Of a DNA stretch of 64,000 nt, positions 9,050 to 17,813 are shown piece by piece (position 1 is the stretch's first letter; every line of letters starts with the position of its first letter). The stretch comes from JAIBJN01 sp963839745. Its GTDB lineage: Bacteria; Actinomycetota; Thermoleophilia; Gaiellales; Gaiellaceae. A model generated the notes under the pieces. It made no database searches. It was not told where the DNA came from and saw only the letters and a list, made by a program, of their open reading frames with translations. Both the position numbers and the translations under genes were made by a program. The DNA is taken from positions 52,116 through 116,115 of the forward strand of contig CAWIWC010000013.1 of the NCBI GenBank assembly GCA_963839745.1, given 5' to 3'.

Positions 9050-9115
9050 TGATCTCGCCTTTAGGGAGTCGTCGCCCTCGATCACAACCCCGTCCGCCGG
9101 CGCCTCCCGCTCATC

Positions 9116-9180
9116 CTTCTCGAACCGCGGCACCGGCCCGCCCGTAACCCTCCGCGATCCAGAGCGCGAACGCGGCCGGG
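9116..9180 (+). repeat. Direct repeat, copy 1
   Basis: About 65 bp, beginning CTTCTCGAACCGCGGCACC and ending GCGAACGCGGCCGG, nearly repeated at 9367-9432 about 251 bp away in the same orientation. Confidence 0.7.
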
Positions 9181-9366
9181 TAGTGCTCCTCGGCGATGCC
9201 GCGCTCGTCGACGTAGCGGTCGAAATCCTCGACACCGGGCACGCCGGCAGCGTAAACGCCCTCGGTCAACAGCCCGCCGGAGCGAACACTGGGAGGCGCG
9301 GCTACCACCACAGCATGTACATACAGATGCACGAGACTCCCAGAACATGCGCCGCGGCCGTTCGAC

Positions 9367-9432
9367 CTTCTCGAACCGCGGCACCCGCCCGCCGGTGACC
9401 TCGGCGATCCAGAGGGCGAACGCGGCCGGCCG
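9367..9432 (+). repeat. Direct repeat, copy 2
   Basis: Second copy of the ~65-bp repeat, differing at a handful of positions around the CCCGCCGGTGACCTCGG core. Confidence 0.7.
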
Positions 9433-9464
9433 GCCCACGCCGACAAACGGCGGGCCCGTCTGAC

Positions 9465-10430
9465 CTAGATCCAGTTGCGGACGCGGGCGAATGAGAGTAC
9501 GACCACGGCGATGGCGAGCATCGTGGCGATCACAACCCAAAATACCCAGGCTAGGTCGAAGAGGCCGACTTGGAAATTCATGCCCATGATCCCGCCGAGC
9601 ACTGTTGCCGGTAGGAGGATCACGGTGACCAGCGTGAGCAACTTCATGATGTCGTTTGTCCGTTGTCCGATTCGGGTGACGAGGAGATCGAAGGAGCCGA
9701 AGGTCGACTCCTTCGCCTCGCGGGCGGCGTCCAGCGCCTGGATCACGCGGCGCTCGAGATCGGCGAAACGCTGTGCTGATTGTTCGCTCGAGAGCTGATC
9801 GAGTTCGGGGTGCGAGAGAGAAACGACCACTTCGCGATGCGGGGCGAGCGCCCGTCGCAGCGTCCCAATCGTGCGGCGGATCTCGACGAGCCGGTTCAGG
9901 TCTTCAGTAGCCATCTTGGGGGTATTGGTCATGACCCTCGCGTCGAGATCCTCCAGCTCCCTCTCGACGTCATCCAAGGCGCGGAGGTAGCTGGAGACGA
10001 TCCAGTCGAGAATCGTGGCGACGAACGAGGGTGCGTCAAGCGCGCCGACTTGACCTCCCCCCTGGACGCGCTCGAAAAACTCCTCGAGCACGTCGGCCCG
10101 CTCACGATAGGCGGTGACGATCCAGTTCACACCGAGAACACACTCGATTGGAACGAGCTCAGGCGCATCCCCGCCGCTGTTTACGACGTACAGCGTCACG
10201 TACATGCGCTCGCCTTCATCGGCCACGGAGGCGCTTCTCGGGTGCTCGCCCAGGCGGTGCGCGAGCGCCTCGCCGAGATCGAGGGTCTCCCGCAGCGCCG
10301 CCACTTCCTCCTCCGTCGGGTCGTGCAGTGCGAGCCACAGCAGTTGGCCGCGATCGAGCCGCTCGATCGCGGCCCTCCAATCCTCGACCTGTTCGGACTG
10401 TTGCTCGTCGAACACGAAACCTGTGAGCAC
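9465..10430 (-). CDS. corA: CorA-type magnesium/divalent cation transporter
   Basis: A 321-residue CorA-family channel for Mg2+ or Co2+ in the cytoplasmic membrane. The long N-terminal cytosolic domain ends in a helix-rich stalk. The pore signature 'GGIMGMNFQVG' (GMN motif) sits near residue 283 between the two C-terminal helices, and the protein ends with the usual short basic tail 'FARVRNWI'. The length is normal for the family. The start at 10430 opens 'MLTGFVFDEQQ'. It lies alone, facing away from the tRNA gene. Confidence 0.9.
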   Translation of the reverse strand: MLTGFVFDEQQSEQVEDWRAAIERLDRGQLLWLALHDPTEEEVAALRETLDLGEALAHRLGEHPRSASVADEGERMYVTLYVVNSGGDAPELVPIECVLGVNWIVTAYRERADVLEEFFERVQGGGQVGALDAPSFVATILDWIVSSYLRALDDVERELEDLDARVMTNTPKMATEDLNRLVEIRRTIGTLRRALAPHREVVVSLSHPELDQLSSEQSAQRFADLERRVIQALDAAREAKESTFGSFDLLVTRIGQRTNDIMKLLTLVTVILLPATVLGGIMGMNFQVGLFDLAWVFWVVIATMLAIAVVVLSFARVRNWI

Positions 10431-10676
10431 CGGCCTGTTGTTCCAGAGCCGCCTGCGTTTCCCTCTGTCCGCCGCCGGGCTGCGATCGCCAACGGCGCCG
10501 GAGCTTCGGGCGACCCTAAGGGGTAGGAACTGCCGGAGCCGGAGCGGGAACGGGTGGCCGGAGCGGCAGCCTTCAACTTTCGACCCTGTAGCGGGTCGGC
10601 GTTCGCAAGCCCCCTAGGCGCCTTTGGGCCACTGGCCGGGGCGAGGCCAGGGCAGTGCCGACCCTCAGAGAACGAC

Positions 10677-10701
10677 GAAACCCCCGAGTTTCCGGGGTTT
10701 C
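10677..10701 (-). terminator. Terminator downstream of tRNA-Gly
   Basis: GAAACCCC and GGGGTTTC form an 8-bp stem just past the 3' end of the tRNA on the minus strand. Confidence 0.55.
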
Positions 10702-10708
10702 CTTTAGA

Positions 10709-10781
10709 AGCGGACGACGGGGCTCGAACCCGCGACCCTTGGCTTGGGAAGCCAATGCTCTACCAGCTGAGCTACGTCCGC
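10709..10781 (-). tRNA. tRNA-Gly (anticodon CCC)
   Basis: A complete 73-nt cloverleaf on the minus strand. The acceptor stem is GCGGACG/CGTCCGC, the D-stem GCTC/GAGC, the anticodon stem TTGGC/GCCAA with loop TTCCCAA (anticodon CCC), and the T-arm carries TTCGAGC. The discriminator base is U, as expected for glycine. CCA is not encoded. Confidence 0.95.
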
Positions 10782-10933
10782 CCGAGGCCGCCAACGATAC
10801 CACCGGGCCTTCGCAGATCCGCAGGACGGAATGACTCGTCGGGGGGATGCCCGAGAGGCCGGTCTTGACGACGATATGACCAAACTCGGACTGAGCGGCG
10901 CGGCCTCCGCTTACGTTCGCAGGAGGTGTCAGA

Positions 10934-11092
10934 GTGACCGCACGACAGGCGATCCGCCGTGAAGCAGGACAGACAATGGCCGAGTACGCCGTCATTCTCG
11001 GGGTCATCACCCCTGTCCTCGTGCTGCTCTTCACGTCGCTTCTCGACCCGATCGTCGATCGCATCACGACGCTCATCGGGTTCCTGACCTAG
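10934..11092 (+). CDS. Flp/Fap-type pilin-like peptide
   Basis: A 52-residue protein starting at GTG 10934 with AGGAGGT seven bases upstream. The sequence 'REAGQTMAEYAVILGVIT' matches the Flp (TadA-secreted, type IVb) pilin pattern: a short basic leader with Gly before the cleavage site, Glu five residues into the mature peptide, then one hydrophobic helix. No prepilin peptidase, TadA ATPase or other tad gene lies nearby, so any export machinery must be elsewhere. A strong terminator follows 20 bp after the stop. Confidence 0.8.
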   Translation: MTARQAIRREAGQTMAEYAVILGVITPVLVLLFTSLLDPIVDRITTLIGFLT

Positions 11093-11112
11093 CCCTCAAG
11101 TCTGGCAGCAAC

Positions 11113-11142
11113 CGAAGGGGCCCGGTCTCCCGGGCCCCTTCG
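11113..11142 (+). terminator. Strong terminator after the Flp pilin gene
   Basis: A perfect 13-bp stem CGAAGGGGCCCGG/CCGGGCCCCTTCG closes a TCTC loop, then TTC. Confidence 0.8.
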
Positions 11143-11192
11143 TTCAGGGTGATGGAATACTTCTTCCCAGAGAACCTGGGAAGGAGCTGGTG

Positions 11193-12224
11193 ATGGCGAA
11201 GGAAACGCTGGAAGCGACCGCGCACGCGCTGGTTGCCCCTGGAAAGGGCATCCTGGCCGCGGACGAGAGCACGGGGACGATCGAGAAGCGCCTCAAGTCG
11301 ATCGAGGTCGAGTCCACCGAGGACAAGCGCAGGGACTATCGGGAGATGCTCTTCACGACGCCTGGCCTGGGCGACCACATCTCCGGCGTCATCCTCTACG
11401 ACGAGACGATCCGCCAGTCCGGAAAGGACGGCGTGCCCTTCACGAAGGTGCTCGAGGACGCAGGCGTCATCCCCGGCATCAAGGTCGACATGGGGGCGAA
11501 GCCGCTCGCCGGCGCCGAGGGCGAGACGGTCACCGAGGGTCTCGACGGCCTGCGCGAGCGCCTCGAGGAGTACCGCGAGATGGGCGCGAAGTTCACGAAG
11601 TGGCGCGCGGTCATCGCCATCGAGGGCGAGAAGAAGCCGAGCGCCTACTGCATGCACGTGAACGCGCACGCGCTGGCGCGCTACGCCGTCCTCTCGCAGC
11701 AAGCAGGCCTCGTCCCGATCGTCGAGCCCGAGGTCCTCATGGACGGCGACCACACGCTCCAGCGCTGCTACGAGGTGACCGAGGCGACACTCGAAGCCGT
11801 CTTCAACGAGCTCTTCTCGCAGCGCGTCGTCTACGAGGGGATGCTCCTGAAGCCGAACATGGTCATCTCCGGCAAGGACTGCCCGCAGCAGGCCGGCCCG
11901 GAAGAGGTCGCCGACGCCACGATCCGTTGCTTCCGCAGCGTCGTGCCCGCGGCCGTGCCCGGGATCGTGTTCCTCTCGGGCGGCCAGTCCGACGAGGACG
12001 CGACGGCCAACCTGAACGCGATGAACGCCAAGGGGCCGCATCCCTGGCAGCTCTCCTTCTCCTACGGGCGCGCTCTCCAGGCGCCGTCCCTGAAGGCCTG
12101 GCGCGGCGACGACGCCAACGTCCAGGCCGGCCAGGACGCGCTGGCGCACCGCGCGCGCATGAACGGCGCCGCGCGCGACGGGAGCTACACGTCCGACATG
12201 GAGAAGGTGCCGGTCGGCGCCTAG
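11193..12224 (+). CDS. Class I fructose-bisphosphate aldolase
   Basis: Schiff-base aldolase of glycolysis and gluconeogenesis, interconverting fructose 1,6-bisphosphate with DHAP and glyceraldehyde 3-phosphate. The sequence is of the animal/plant class I type: 'GKGILAADESTGTIEKRL', the active-site lysine segment 'GMLLKPNMVISG', and 'LSGGQSDEDATANLNAMN'. Its 343 residues are normal. AAGGAG at 11180-11185 favours the ATG at 11193 over the overlapping GTG at 11190. It is convergent with glpX, so enzymes for both directions of the FBP step lie side by side. Confidence 0.95.
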   Translation: MAKETLEATAHALVAPGKGILAADESTGTIEKRLKSIEVESTEDKRRDYREMLFTTPGLGDHISGVILYDETIRQSGKDGVPFTKVLEDAGVIPGIKVDMGAKPLAGAEGETVTEGLDGLRERLEEYREMGAKFTKWRAVIAIEGEKKPSAYCMHVNAHALARYAVLSQQAGLVPIVEPEVLMDGDHTLQRCYEVTEATLEAVFNELFSQRVVYEGMLLKPNMVISGKDCPQQAGPEEVADATIRCFRSVVPAAVPGIVFLSGGQSDEDATANLNAMNAKGPHPWQLSFSYGRALQAPSLKAWRGDDANVQAGQDALAHRARMNGAARDGSYTSDMEKVPVGA

Positions 12225-12230
12225 CCGCGG

Positions 12231-13224
12231 CTAGCGGTACTCGCGGCCGGAGAAGCGCTCGAGCTTGTCAAGGGCGTGCTGGGCCTCGATCCGGCGCACC
12301 GTGCCGGAGCGTGAGCGCATGACGATGGAGTCGGTCATCGCCCCTCCCGGCGTGAAGCGGACGCCGCGCAGCAGCGCGCCGTCGGTGACCCCGGTCGCCG
12401 CGACGAACACGTTGTCGCCCCCGACGAGGTCGTCGGTCGTGAGCACACGATCGGGGTCGTAGCCGGCGTCGACGAGGGTCTGCCGCTCCTCGTCCGTGCG
12501 CGGCCAAAGGCGGCCCTGGACGATGCCGCCCAGCGACTTGACCGCGGCGGCGGCGATGACGCCCTCCGGCGTCCCGCCGATTCCCATCATCAGGTCGACG
12601 CCGGTGCCGGGCCGGGCGGCGGCGATCGCGGGCGCCACGTCGCCGTCCGTGATCAGGTTCACCTTGGCACCCGCTTCGCGCACGCTCTCGATGATCCCCT
12701 GGTTGCGCTCCCGGTCGAGGATGACCACGGCGATCTCGCTCGGCCGCACGCCCTTCGCCTTCGCTGCGGCCTGGACGTTCTCGCCGGGCGAGGCGTCGAT
12801 CGAGAGCACGTCTGCGACCGCCTCGCCGCCGACGAGCTTGTCCATGTAGACGGCCGCGCCGGGGAAGAACATCGATCCGCGTTCGGCGACCGCGATGACC
12901 GCGATCGCATTCGGCTGGCCGACCGAGGTCAGGCGCGTCCCCTCGAGCGGGTCGACGGCGACGTCCACCTCCGGGGCCTGGCCGTTGCCGACCTCCTCGC
13001 CGTTGTAGAGCATCGGCGCCTCATCCTTCTCCCCCTCGCCGATGACGACGACGCCGCTCATGGAGACGGTGTCGAGCATCGCCCTCATCGCGTCGACCGC
13101 CGCCTGGTCGGCGGCGTTCTTGTCTCCCCTGCCGATCCACCGGCCGCGTGCCGAGCGCTGCGGCCTCGGTCACGCGGACGAGCTCGAGCGCGAGGTTCCG
13201 GTCGGGAACGGAGCCGTCGGCCAT
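12231..13224 (-). CDS. glpX: Fructose-1,6-bisphosphatase class II (GlpX), frameshifted near the N-terminus
   Basis: Hydrolyses fructose 1,6-bisphosphate in gluconeogenesis. The C-terminal 285 residues are intact and carry 'GEGEKDEAPMLYNGEEVG' and 'DPLEGTRLTS', the metal and substrate motifs of GlpX. The N-terminus 'MADGSVPDRNLALELVRVTE' lies in another frame. Removing one base near 13141-13147 joins them through 'RWIGRGDKNAADQAAVDAMR', giving 331 codons, the normal GlpX length. The gene is therefore either inactivated by one inserted base or affected by a sequence error. It converges on the aldolase gene. Confidence 0.85.
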
Positions 13225-13307
13225 GACCGGAGCATCCTACGGCAAGCCCCGATTAGGATCCCGGCCACCGACCGAAGGGAGCGGCGCTGACTCTCAGCCA
13301 GCTGGCC

Positions 13308-14495
13308 GTGACGGTGACGGTCCTCGCCGTGCTCGGCCTCGTGGCGAGCCGCTTCGGCCTTTCCGCCATCCCTGCGTATCTCCTGGCCGGGCTCCTGCTC
13401 GGCCCGAACGAGCCGGAGGCGCTGGCGATCATCGAGCCGTCCGAGGTGACCGAGTTCGTCGCCGAGCTGGGCGTCATCTTCCTGCTCTTCTTCCTCGGCC
13501 TCGAGTTCACGCTGGAGCGGTTCAGACGCAGCAGCATGCACCTCGGGATCGGGGGAACGATCGACTTCGTCGTCAACGCCGGCCTCGGCCTGGTCGTGGG
13601 CGTGGTGGCGTTCGGGTTCACGTTCCCGGCGATCATCCTCGCCGGGGCGATCTACGTCTCCTCGTCGGCCGTGGCCGTCAAGGGGCTGATCGACTTCCGG
13701 CGGCTGGCCGACGACGAGACCGACCTCGTTCTCGCCATCCTCATCGTCGAGGACATCGTGATCGCCTTCGTCCTCGCCTTCGCGGGCGGGGGCGGCGGCG
13801 AGGTGACGGAGACCCTCGAGCTCGCCGCCAAGGCGATCGGCTTCATCGCGGCCTCACTGGCCGCGTCCCGCTGGCTCGCACGGCCGATCGACCGGCTTCT
13901 GGACTGGATGCCGCGCGAGTTCTTCCTCCTCTTCACCTTCGCGCTCCTGATCGGGATGAGCGCCCTCGCCCACGAGCTCGGGCTCTCCGAGGCGATCGGG
14001 GCGCTCATGGCGGGGATCATCCTCTCGGACACCTCCGCGCGGGCGGAGATCGAGGAGGGCTTCCTCAGCTTCCGCGACATCTTCGCCGCCCTGTTCTTCT
14101 TCGTCTTCGGCCTCTCCATCGACGTGAACGCACTCGACTCGCTCGGCTGGCTGATCGCGCTCGCCGTCGTCCTCACCGTCGTCGGCAAGGTCGGGGGGAC
14201 GTATGCCGCCGGGAGGGTGGGCGGCTTCACCCGGCGGCAGAGCCTCAACGCCGGCTCGGCGATGGTCGCGCACGGCGAGTTCACCGTCATCCTCGCCCAG
14301 GTCGCGCAGACGAACGCGGCCCTCGGAGCATCGGCACGGCGCGACCTGGTCGCGTTCTCCGGCCTCTACGTGCTGGCCACGTCGCTCGTGGGCGTCGTGC
14401 TCATGAAGGAGTCGAAACGCATCGGGCGCAGGCTCTTCCCGGCGCCTCCTAGACTGAATCCCGAAGGAGGGACAGATGGCCCGCGAGCTCCGTGA
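13308..14495 (+). CDS. KhtU-like CPA2 monovalent cation/H+ antiporter
   Basis: A polytopic antiporter of the CPA2 (Kef/KhtU) family with about eleven or twelve hydrophobic segments. Motifs include 'FGLSAIPAYLLAGLLLGPNE' at the N-terminus, 'FLLFFLGLEFTLERF' and 'LSEAIGALMAGIILSD'. It should exchange K+ or Na+ for protons across the membrane. There is no C-terminal TrkA-N domain; the regulatory part is the next gene, which overlaps its end by 20 bases. The ORF starts at GTG 13308. A CTG at 13287 with GAAGGGA upstream would restore seven more residues and may be the true start. Confidence 0.9.
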   Translation: MTVTVLAVLGLVASRFGLSAIPAYLLAGLLLGPNEPEALAIIEPSEVTEFVAELGVIFLLFFLGLEFTLERFRRSSMHLGIGGTIDFVVNAGLGLVVGVVAFGFTFPAIILAGAIYVSSSAVAVKGLIDFRRLADDETDLVLAILIVEDIVIAFVLAFAGGGGGEVTETLELAAKAIGFIAASLAASRWLARPIDRLLDWMPREFFLLFTFALLIGMSALAHELGLSEAIGALMAGIILSDTSARAEIEEGFLSFRDIFAALFFFVFGLSIDVNALDSLGWLIALAVVLTVVGKVGGTYAAGRVGGFTRRQSLNAGSAMVAHGEFTVILAQVAQTNAALGASARRDLVAFSGLYVLATSLVGVVLMKESKRIGRRLFPAPPRLNPEGGTDGPRAP

Positions 14496-14991
14496 AACAC
14501 GCCTCCCAGGCGTCGGCGTCAAGTACACGGCCTTCACCGCGCACGGAGGCCGGCTGACCGTGATCCTCCACAACGAGGGCCAGCGCGAGATCTACTGGTT
14601 CCGGCGCTCGGACGACGAGGAGCCGACCGCGGTCATCCAGCTCGAGGACGACGAGGCCCGCCAGCTCGGCGCGATCATCGGCGGGGCCTACGAGCGCCCG
14701 AAGATCGTCGAGGAGCTCGAGATGGCCTTCGGCGAGCTCGCGATCGAGTGGGTGCCCGTTCCCGACACGAGCCCCGCGATCGGGAAGACGCTCGCGGAGT
14801 GCGCATTCCGCCAGCGCACCGGGATCACCATCATCGCCATCCTGCGCGAGCCGGAGCCGGTCGCCGGCGCGCAGCCGAACGACGTGGTCCAGCAGGGCGA
14901 CACGCTCGTCACCGTCGGCAAGCTCGGCCAGTACCCGGCCTTCCGCAAGCTGCTGGCCGAAGGGCCCTTTGAGGAGGGTTCGGCCCAATAG
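14476..14991 (+). CDS. KhtT-like TrkA-C regulatory subunit of the antiporter
   Basis: A 171-residue cytosolic protein: a small N-terminal domain ('RELRETRLPGVGVKYTAFTA') followed by a TrkA-C (RCK_C) domain from about residue 78 ('VPVPDTSPAIGKTLAECAFR' to 'VVQQGDTLVTVGK'). This is the architecture of KhtT, which gates the KhtU K+/H+ antiporter and, in Bacillus, responds to cyclic di-AMP and pH. AAGGAGG lies upstream of the ATG, within the coding end of the transporter gene. The overlap supports a two-subunit complex. A diadenylate-cyclase-domain protein is encoded at 33302. Confidence 0.9.
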   Translation: MARELRETRLPGVGVKYTAFTAHGGRLTVILHNEGQREIYWFRRSDDEEPTAVIQLEDDEARQLGAIIGGAYERPKIVEELEMAFGELAIEWVPVPDTSPAIGKTLAECAFRQRTGITIIAILREPEPVAGAQPNDVVQQGDTLVTVGKLGQYPAFRKLLAEGPFEEGSAQ

Positions 14992-15045
14992 TGGCGGTGC
15001 CGCCGGGCCGCGTCCCGACAGCGAGCACCATTCCGCCAAACCCTC

Positions 15046-15435
15046 CTAGCCCACCGATTCGACAGCGAGGATGTTGCCGTCCGGGTCGCGGCACCACGCC
15101 GCGCGGACGTCGCCGATCGTCGCGATCCCGTTCTCCGTCTTCATGTCGGGCAGGTCGTACTCCTCGAACACGACACCGTGCTCCCGCAGCGTCGCGACGG
15201 CCTCCTCGATGTTCTCGACCCGGAACCCGGCGACCGTGTGCCGGCTCTGCCCCGCCCCCACGCTCTCGTAGACGAGCAGCGTGCCGTCGGCGGCCTCGAA
15301 CTCGGCCTCCCGGTTCTCGGGCAGGTCGCTGCGGCGCTCCTTCAGCCTGAGCCCGAGCGTGTCGCCGTAGAAGCGGACGGCGGCGTCGACGTCCGAGACG
15401 GGGACGACGGCCGCGATTCGCGCCTGCGCCAGCAT
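15046..15435 (-). CDS. VOC/glyoxalase-family protein
   Basis: A 129-residue single vicinal-oxygen-chelate protein. It starts 'AQARIAAVVPVSDVDAAVRF', continues 'YGDTLGLRLKERR' and ends 'WCRDPDGNILAVESVG', the usual first and last strands of the fold. It could be a glyoxalase-like lyase, a dioxygenase or a drug-binding protein; the sequence does not decide. AAGGAGG precedes the ATG (complement of about 15442-15448). Confidence 0.85.
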   Translation of the reverse strand: MLAQARIAAVVPVSDVDAAVRFYGDTLGLRLKERRSDLPENREAEFEAADGTLLVYESVGAGQSRHTVAGFRVENIEEAVATLREHGVVFEEYDLPDMKTENGIATIGDVRAAWCRDPDGNILAVESVG

Positions 15436-15522
15436 TGCGCACCTCCTTGCGTGTTTGGCCCGGCGAGCATACGACGAGGGCGGCCCGGAGGCCGCCCTCG
15501 ACTCACGGAAGGTGCGGGGAAG

Positions 15523-16113
15523 CTACGAGACGTAGACGGGCTCGAGCTCGCGCGTCCGCTCGTAGGTGGGCTTGAGCCCGGCCAGCCGGCCGAATGCGGA
15601 GCCGCTCGCGAGCGCGGCCTTCTGGAGGAACGCGGGGACGTGCGGGAGTCGGACGTCGGCGAAGTGCGCATTGGCGATGACGGCGAGGCGGATCGGGTTC
15701 GGCATGCCCTTCTTGTTCGTCTTGCCGTCGGCGGCGAGGGCGAACATCGTCTCGAGGAAGCGCTCGAACTGGAGCGCCGGGCGGACCTCGCAGCGGAAGC
15801 GGGCACATGTGTCGCCGGCGTTGCGGAAGCTGTGCACGGTGCCCGGCTCGACGGTGACGACCTCTCCGGGGCCGGCGACGACCTTCGTGCGCCCGTGCCG
15901 GAACTCGAGCGTGCCCTCGAGCACCTCGAAGCGCTCGCTCTGGTACGGGTGGACGTGCGCGGCGGCGACGGCGCCGTCGGGGACGACGGTGACCTCGATC
16001 TCGACGAGCTCGCCGTCGGTCTCGGCGGCGGTCTGCAGGAAGCGGATCTTCTCGCCGGTGACGGGGTTCTCGATGGTCTTGCCGGCGCGGATGGAGGTGG
16101 GCATCGTGTTCAT
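15523..16113 (-). CDS. Cupin-domain protein
   Basis: A 196-residue protein with a conserved cupin barrel: 'AAAHVHPYQSERFEVLEGTL' is the first metal-binding motif (HxH plus E) and 'VVTVEPGTVHSFRNAGD' the second. The C-terminal ~80 residues are helical and not recognised. AAGGAG is ideally placed for the ATG at 16113; the longer reading to 16245 is unlikely. It could be a dioxygenase, an isomerase or a sugar-binding protein. Confidence 0.85.
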   Translation of the reverse strand: MNTMPTSIRAGKTIENPVTGEKIRFLQTAAETDGELVEIEVTVVPDGAVAAAHVHPYQSERFEVLEGTLEFRHGRTKVVAGPGEVVTVEPGTVHSFRNAGDTCARFRCEVRPALQFERFLETMFALAADGKTNKKGMPNPIRLAVIANAHFADVRLPHVPAFLQKAALASGSAFGRLAGLKPTYERTRELEPVYVS

Positions 16114-16254
16114 TTTCGGGTGGTCTCCTTGGGGCTCGGGTTGGTGTGACCTGAACCTTGAGGCAGCGGGGGACGCCCTCCCACGGGGGAAACTCGCCTC
16201 TTGACCTGAGGAGAACCGGTGTCCGAAGCGTGCGGTTACCCGCACGCCCGATGA

Positions 16255-17778
16255 CTACATCCGCTCGGGCGCCTCGACCCCGACGAGGTCGAGGCTGCGG
16301 GCGATCACGGCCTTCACGGCGGTCACGAGCGCGAGCCGGAAGGCCTGCGCGTCGCTCTCGAGCACGCGGTGATGGTGGTAGAAGCGGTGGAAGTCGTCCG
16401 CCAGACGGATGGCGTACGTGGGCAGCGCCTGCGGGCTGCGGCGCTCGGCCGCTTCGGCGACGACGCCCGGGAACTCCGCGAGCCGCTTGATCAGATCCCG
16501 CTCCTCGGGCGCGATCTCGGGCGGCGGCTCGGCCGACGGCCCGGCCCCTTCGGCGCGGGCGAGGATCCCGGCGATGCGCGCGTGCGCGTACTGCACGTAG
16601 TAGACCGGGTTCTTCTCGCTCTTCTCCCGCGCGAGGTCGACGTCGATCGTGATCGCCTGGTCGGGCCCCCGGTTGGCGAGGTACCAGCGCGCGGCGTCCA
16701 CGCCCACCTCGTCGACGAACTCGTCGAGCGTGACGACGTCGCCGCGGCGCTTCGACATCTTCACCACGTCCCCGCCCCGGGTCAGATGGACGAGCTGGTA
16801 GAGGATCACCTCGACCCGCTCGGGGTCGTAGCCGAGCATCTTGGCGATGACCGCATACCAGCCGCGCACACCGTGGTGGTCGGCCCCGAGAACGTAGATC
16901 GCGCGGTCGAAGCCCCGCTCGAGCTTGTCGCGCAGGTAGACGATGTCCGCGGCCTCGTACGTCGGCAGCCCGCCGCGCTCTGCCGAGCGGATCAGCACCC
17001 TGTCCTTCTCGTCGCCGAACGCGGTCGAGCGGATCCAGACCGCGCCGTCGTGCTCGTACGTGTCGAGGTCGCCGAGCAGCTCCGGGAGGTGGGACGCGAG
17101 CTCGCTCTGGAGCGCCCACGAGTCGAAGTGGATGCGGAAGCGCTCGAGGCTTACCTCGATCTGGTGGAGCATGGGCGGCACCGGGTCGTCGCCGAGAGCA
17201 GCGAGCTCCTCGATGTAGCCGCCCGAGTAGCCGTCCTCGGGAATCGGATCGCCGCGCCGGGCGGCCTCCACCGAGGCGCGGAAGCGCTCCATCTGCGACC
17301 CGGCGTCGTTGTAGTAGTACTCCCGCTCGACCCGATGGCCGGCAAAGGCGAGCAGCCGGGCGACCGAGTCGCCGTAGGCACCGTTGCGGGCCGACGCGAC
17401 CGTGACCGGGCCCGTCGGGTTCGCGCTCACCATCTCGACCTGCACGCGCTCGGGCGCCTCGGCCGAGCCGCGCCCGTAGTCCGTCCCGGCCGTCACGACC
17501 TCGCCCAGGGCCTCCCCGAACCAGGCCGGCGAGAGCCAGAGGTTCAGGAAGCCCGGAGGGGCGGTCTCGGCCCGCTCGACCCCCGAGAGGGACGTCGCCG
17601 CGGTGGCGAGCTCGGCGGCGATCTCGAGCGGCGGGCGCTTCTGCATGCCCGCGAGGCGCAGCGCGACGTTCGTCGCGTAGTCGCCGTGCTCCGGGTTGGC
17701 GGGGCGCTCGAGGGTGACCGGCGCGCCCGCGGCGCGGCCCAACTCCTCCTCGAGGCGGCGCAGCGCCGTCTCCGTCAT
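16255..17778 (-). CDS. argS: Arginyl-tRNA synthetase
   Basis: Class I synthetase that charges tRNA-Arg. The N-terminal additional domain carries 'NPEHGDYATNVALRLAG', the KMSKS-like loop is 'VKMSKRRGDVVTLDEF', and the C-terminal anticodon-binding domain ends with 'ALVTAVKAVIARSLDLVGV'. GGAGGT lies seven bases before the ATG at 17778, preferred over 17793. Length (507 residues) is on the short side of normal. Oddity: the HIGH signature after NPTGP (residues 120-124) reads VTVAS where HxGH is usual, so both motif histidines appear to be missing. The rest of the protein looks intact. Confidence 0.92.
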   Translation of the reverse strand: MTETALRRLEEELGRAAGAPVTLERPANPEHGDYATNVALRLAGMQKRPPLEIAAELATAATSLSGVERAETAPPGFLNLWLSPAWFGEALGEVVTAGTDYGRGSAEAPERVQVEMVSANPTGPVTVASARNGAYGDSVARLLAFAGHRVEREYYYNDAGSQMERFRASVEAARRGDPIPEDGYSGGYIEELAALGDDPVPPMLHQIEVSLERFRIHFDSWALQSELASHLPELLGDLDTYEHDGAVWIRSTAFGDEKDRVLIRSAERGGLPTYEAADIVYLRDKLERGFDRAIYVLGADHHGVRGWYAVIAKMLGYDPERVEVILYQLVHLTRGGDVVKMSKRRGDVVTLDEFVDEVGVDAARWYLANRGPDQAITIDVDLAREKSEKNPVYYVQYAHARIAGILARAEGAGPSAEPPPEIAPEERDLIKRLAEFPGVVAEAAERRSPQALPTYAIRLADDFHRFYHHHRVLESDAQAFRLALVTAVKAVIARSLDLVGVEAPERM

Positions 17779-17813
17779 GTTCCTCACCTCCATCCCCTAT
17801 ATCGTAGGGAGCC

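Larger units (their letters stand above)
9060..9446 (-). pseudogene. Eroded gene remnant with an internal duplicated segment
   Basis: Two copies of the same protein segment lie on the minus strand. One reads 'PAAFALWIAEVTGGRVPRFE' (about 9367-9432). The second reads 'DFDRYVDERGIAEEHYPAAF' and continues, after a frameshift near 9140, into 'VPRFEKDEREAPADGVVIEG' (about 9071-9230). The DNA of the two copies is a ~65-bp direct repeat. The 'EREAPADGVVIEGD' part recurs at 47631-47671. No family is recognised; it looks like decayed accessory DNA. Confidence 0.5.

Noticed and set aside
6044..9446. Prophage
   Set aside because: The tail-collar-like protein is of a type common on chromosomes, and no capsid, terminase or integrase gene is visible.
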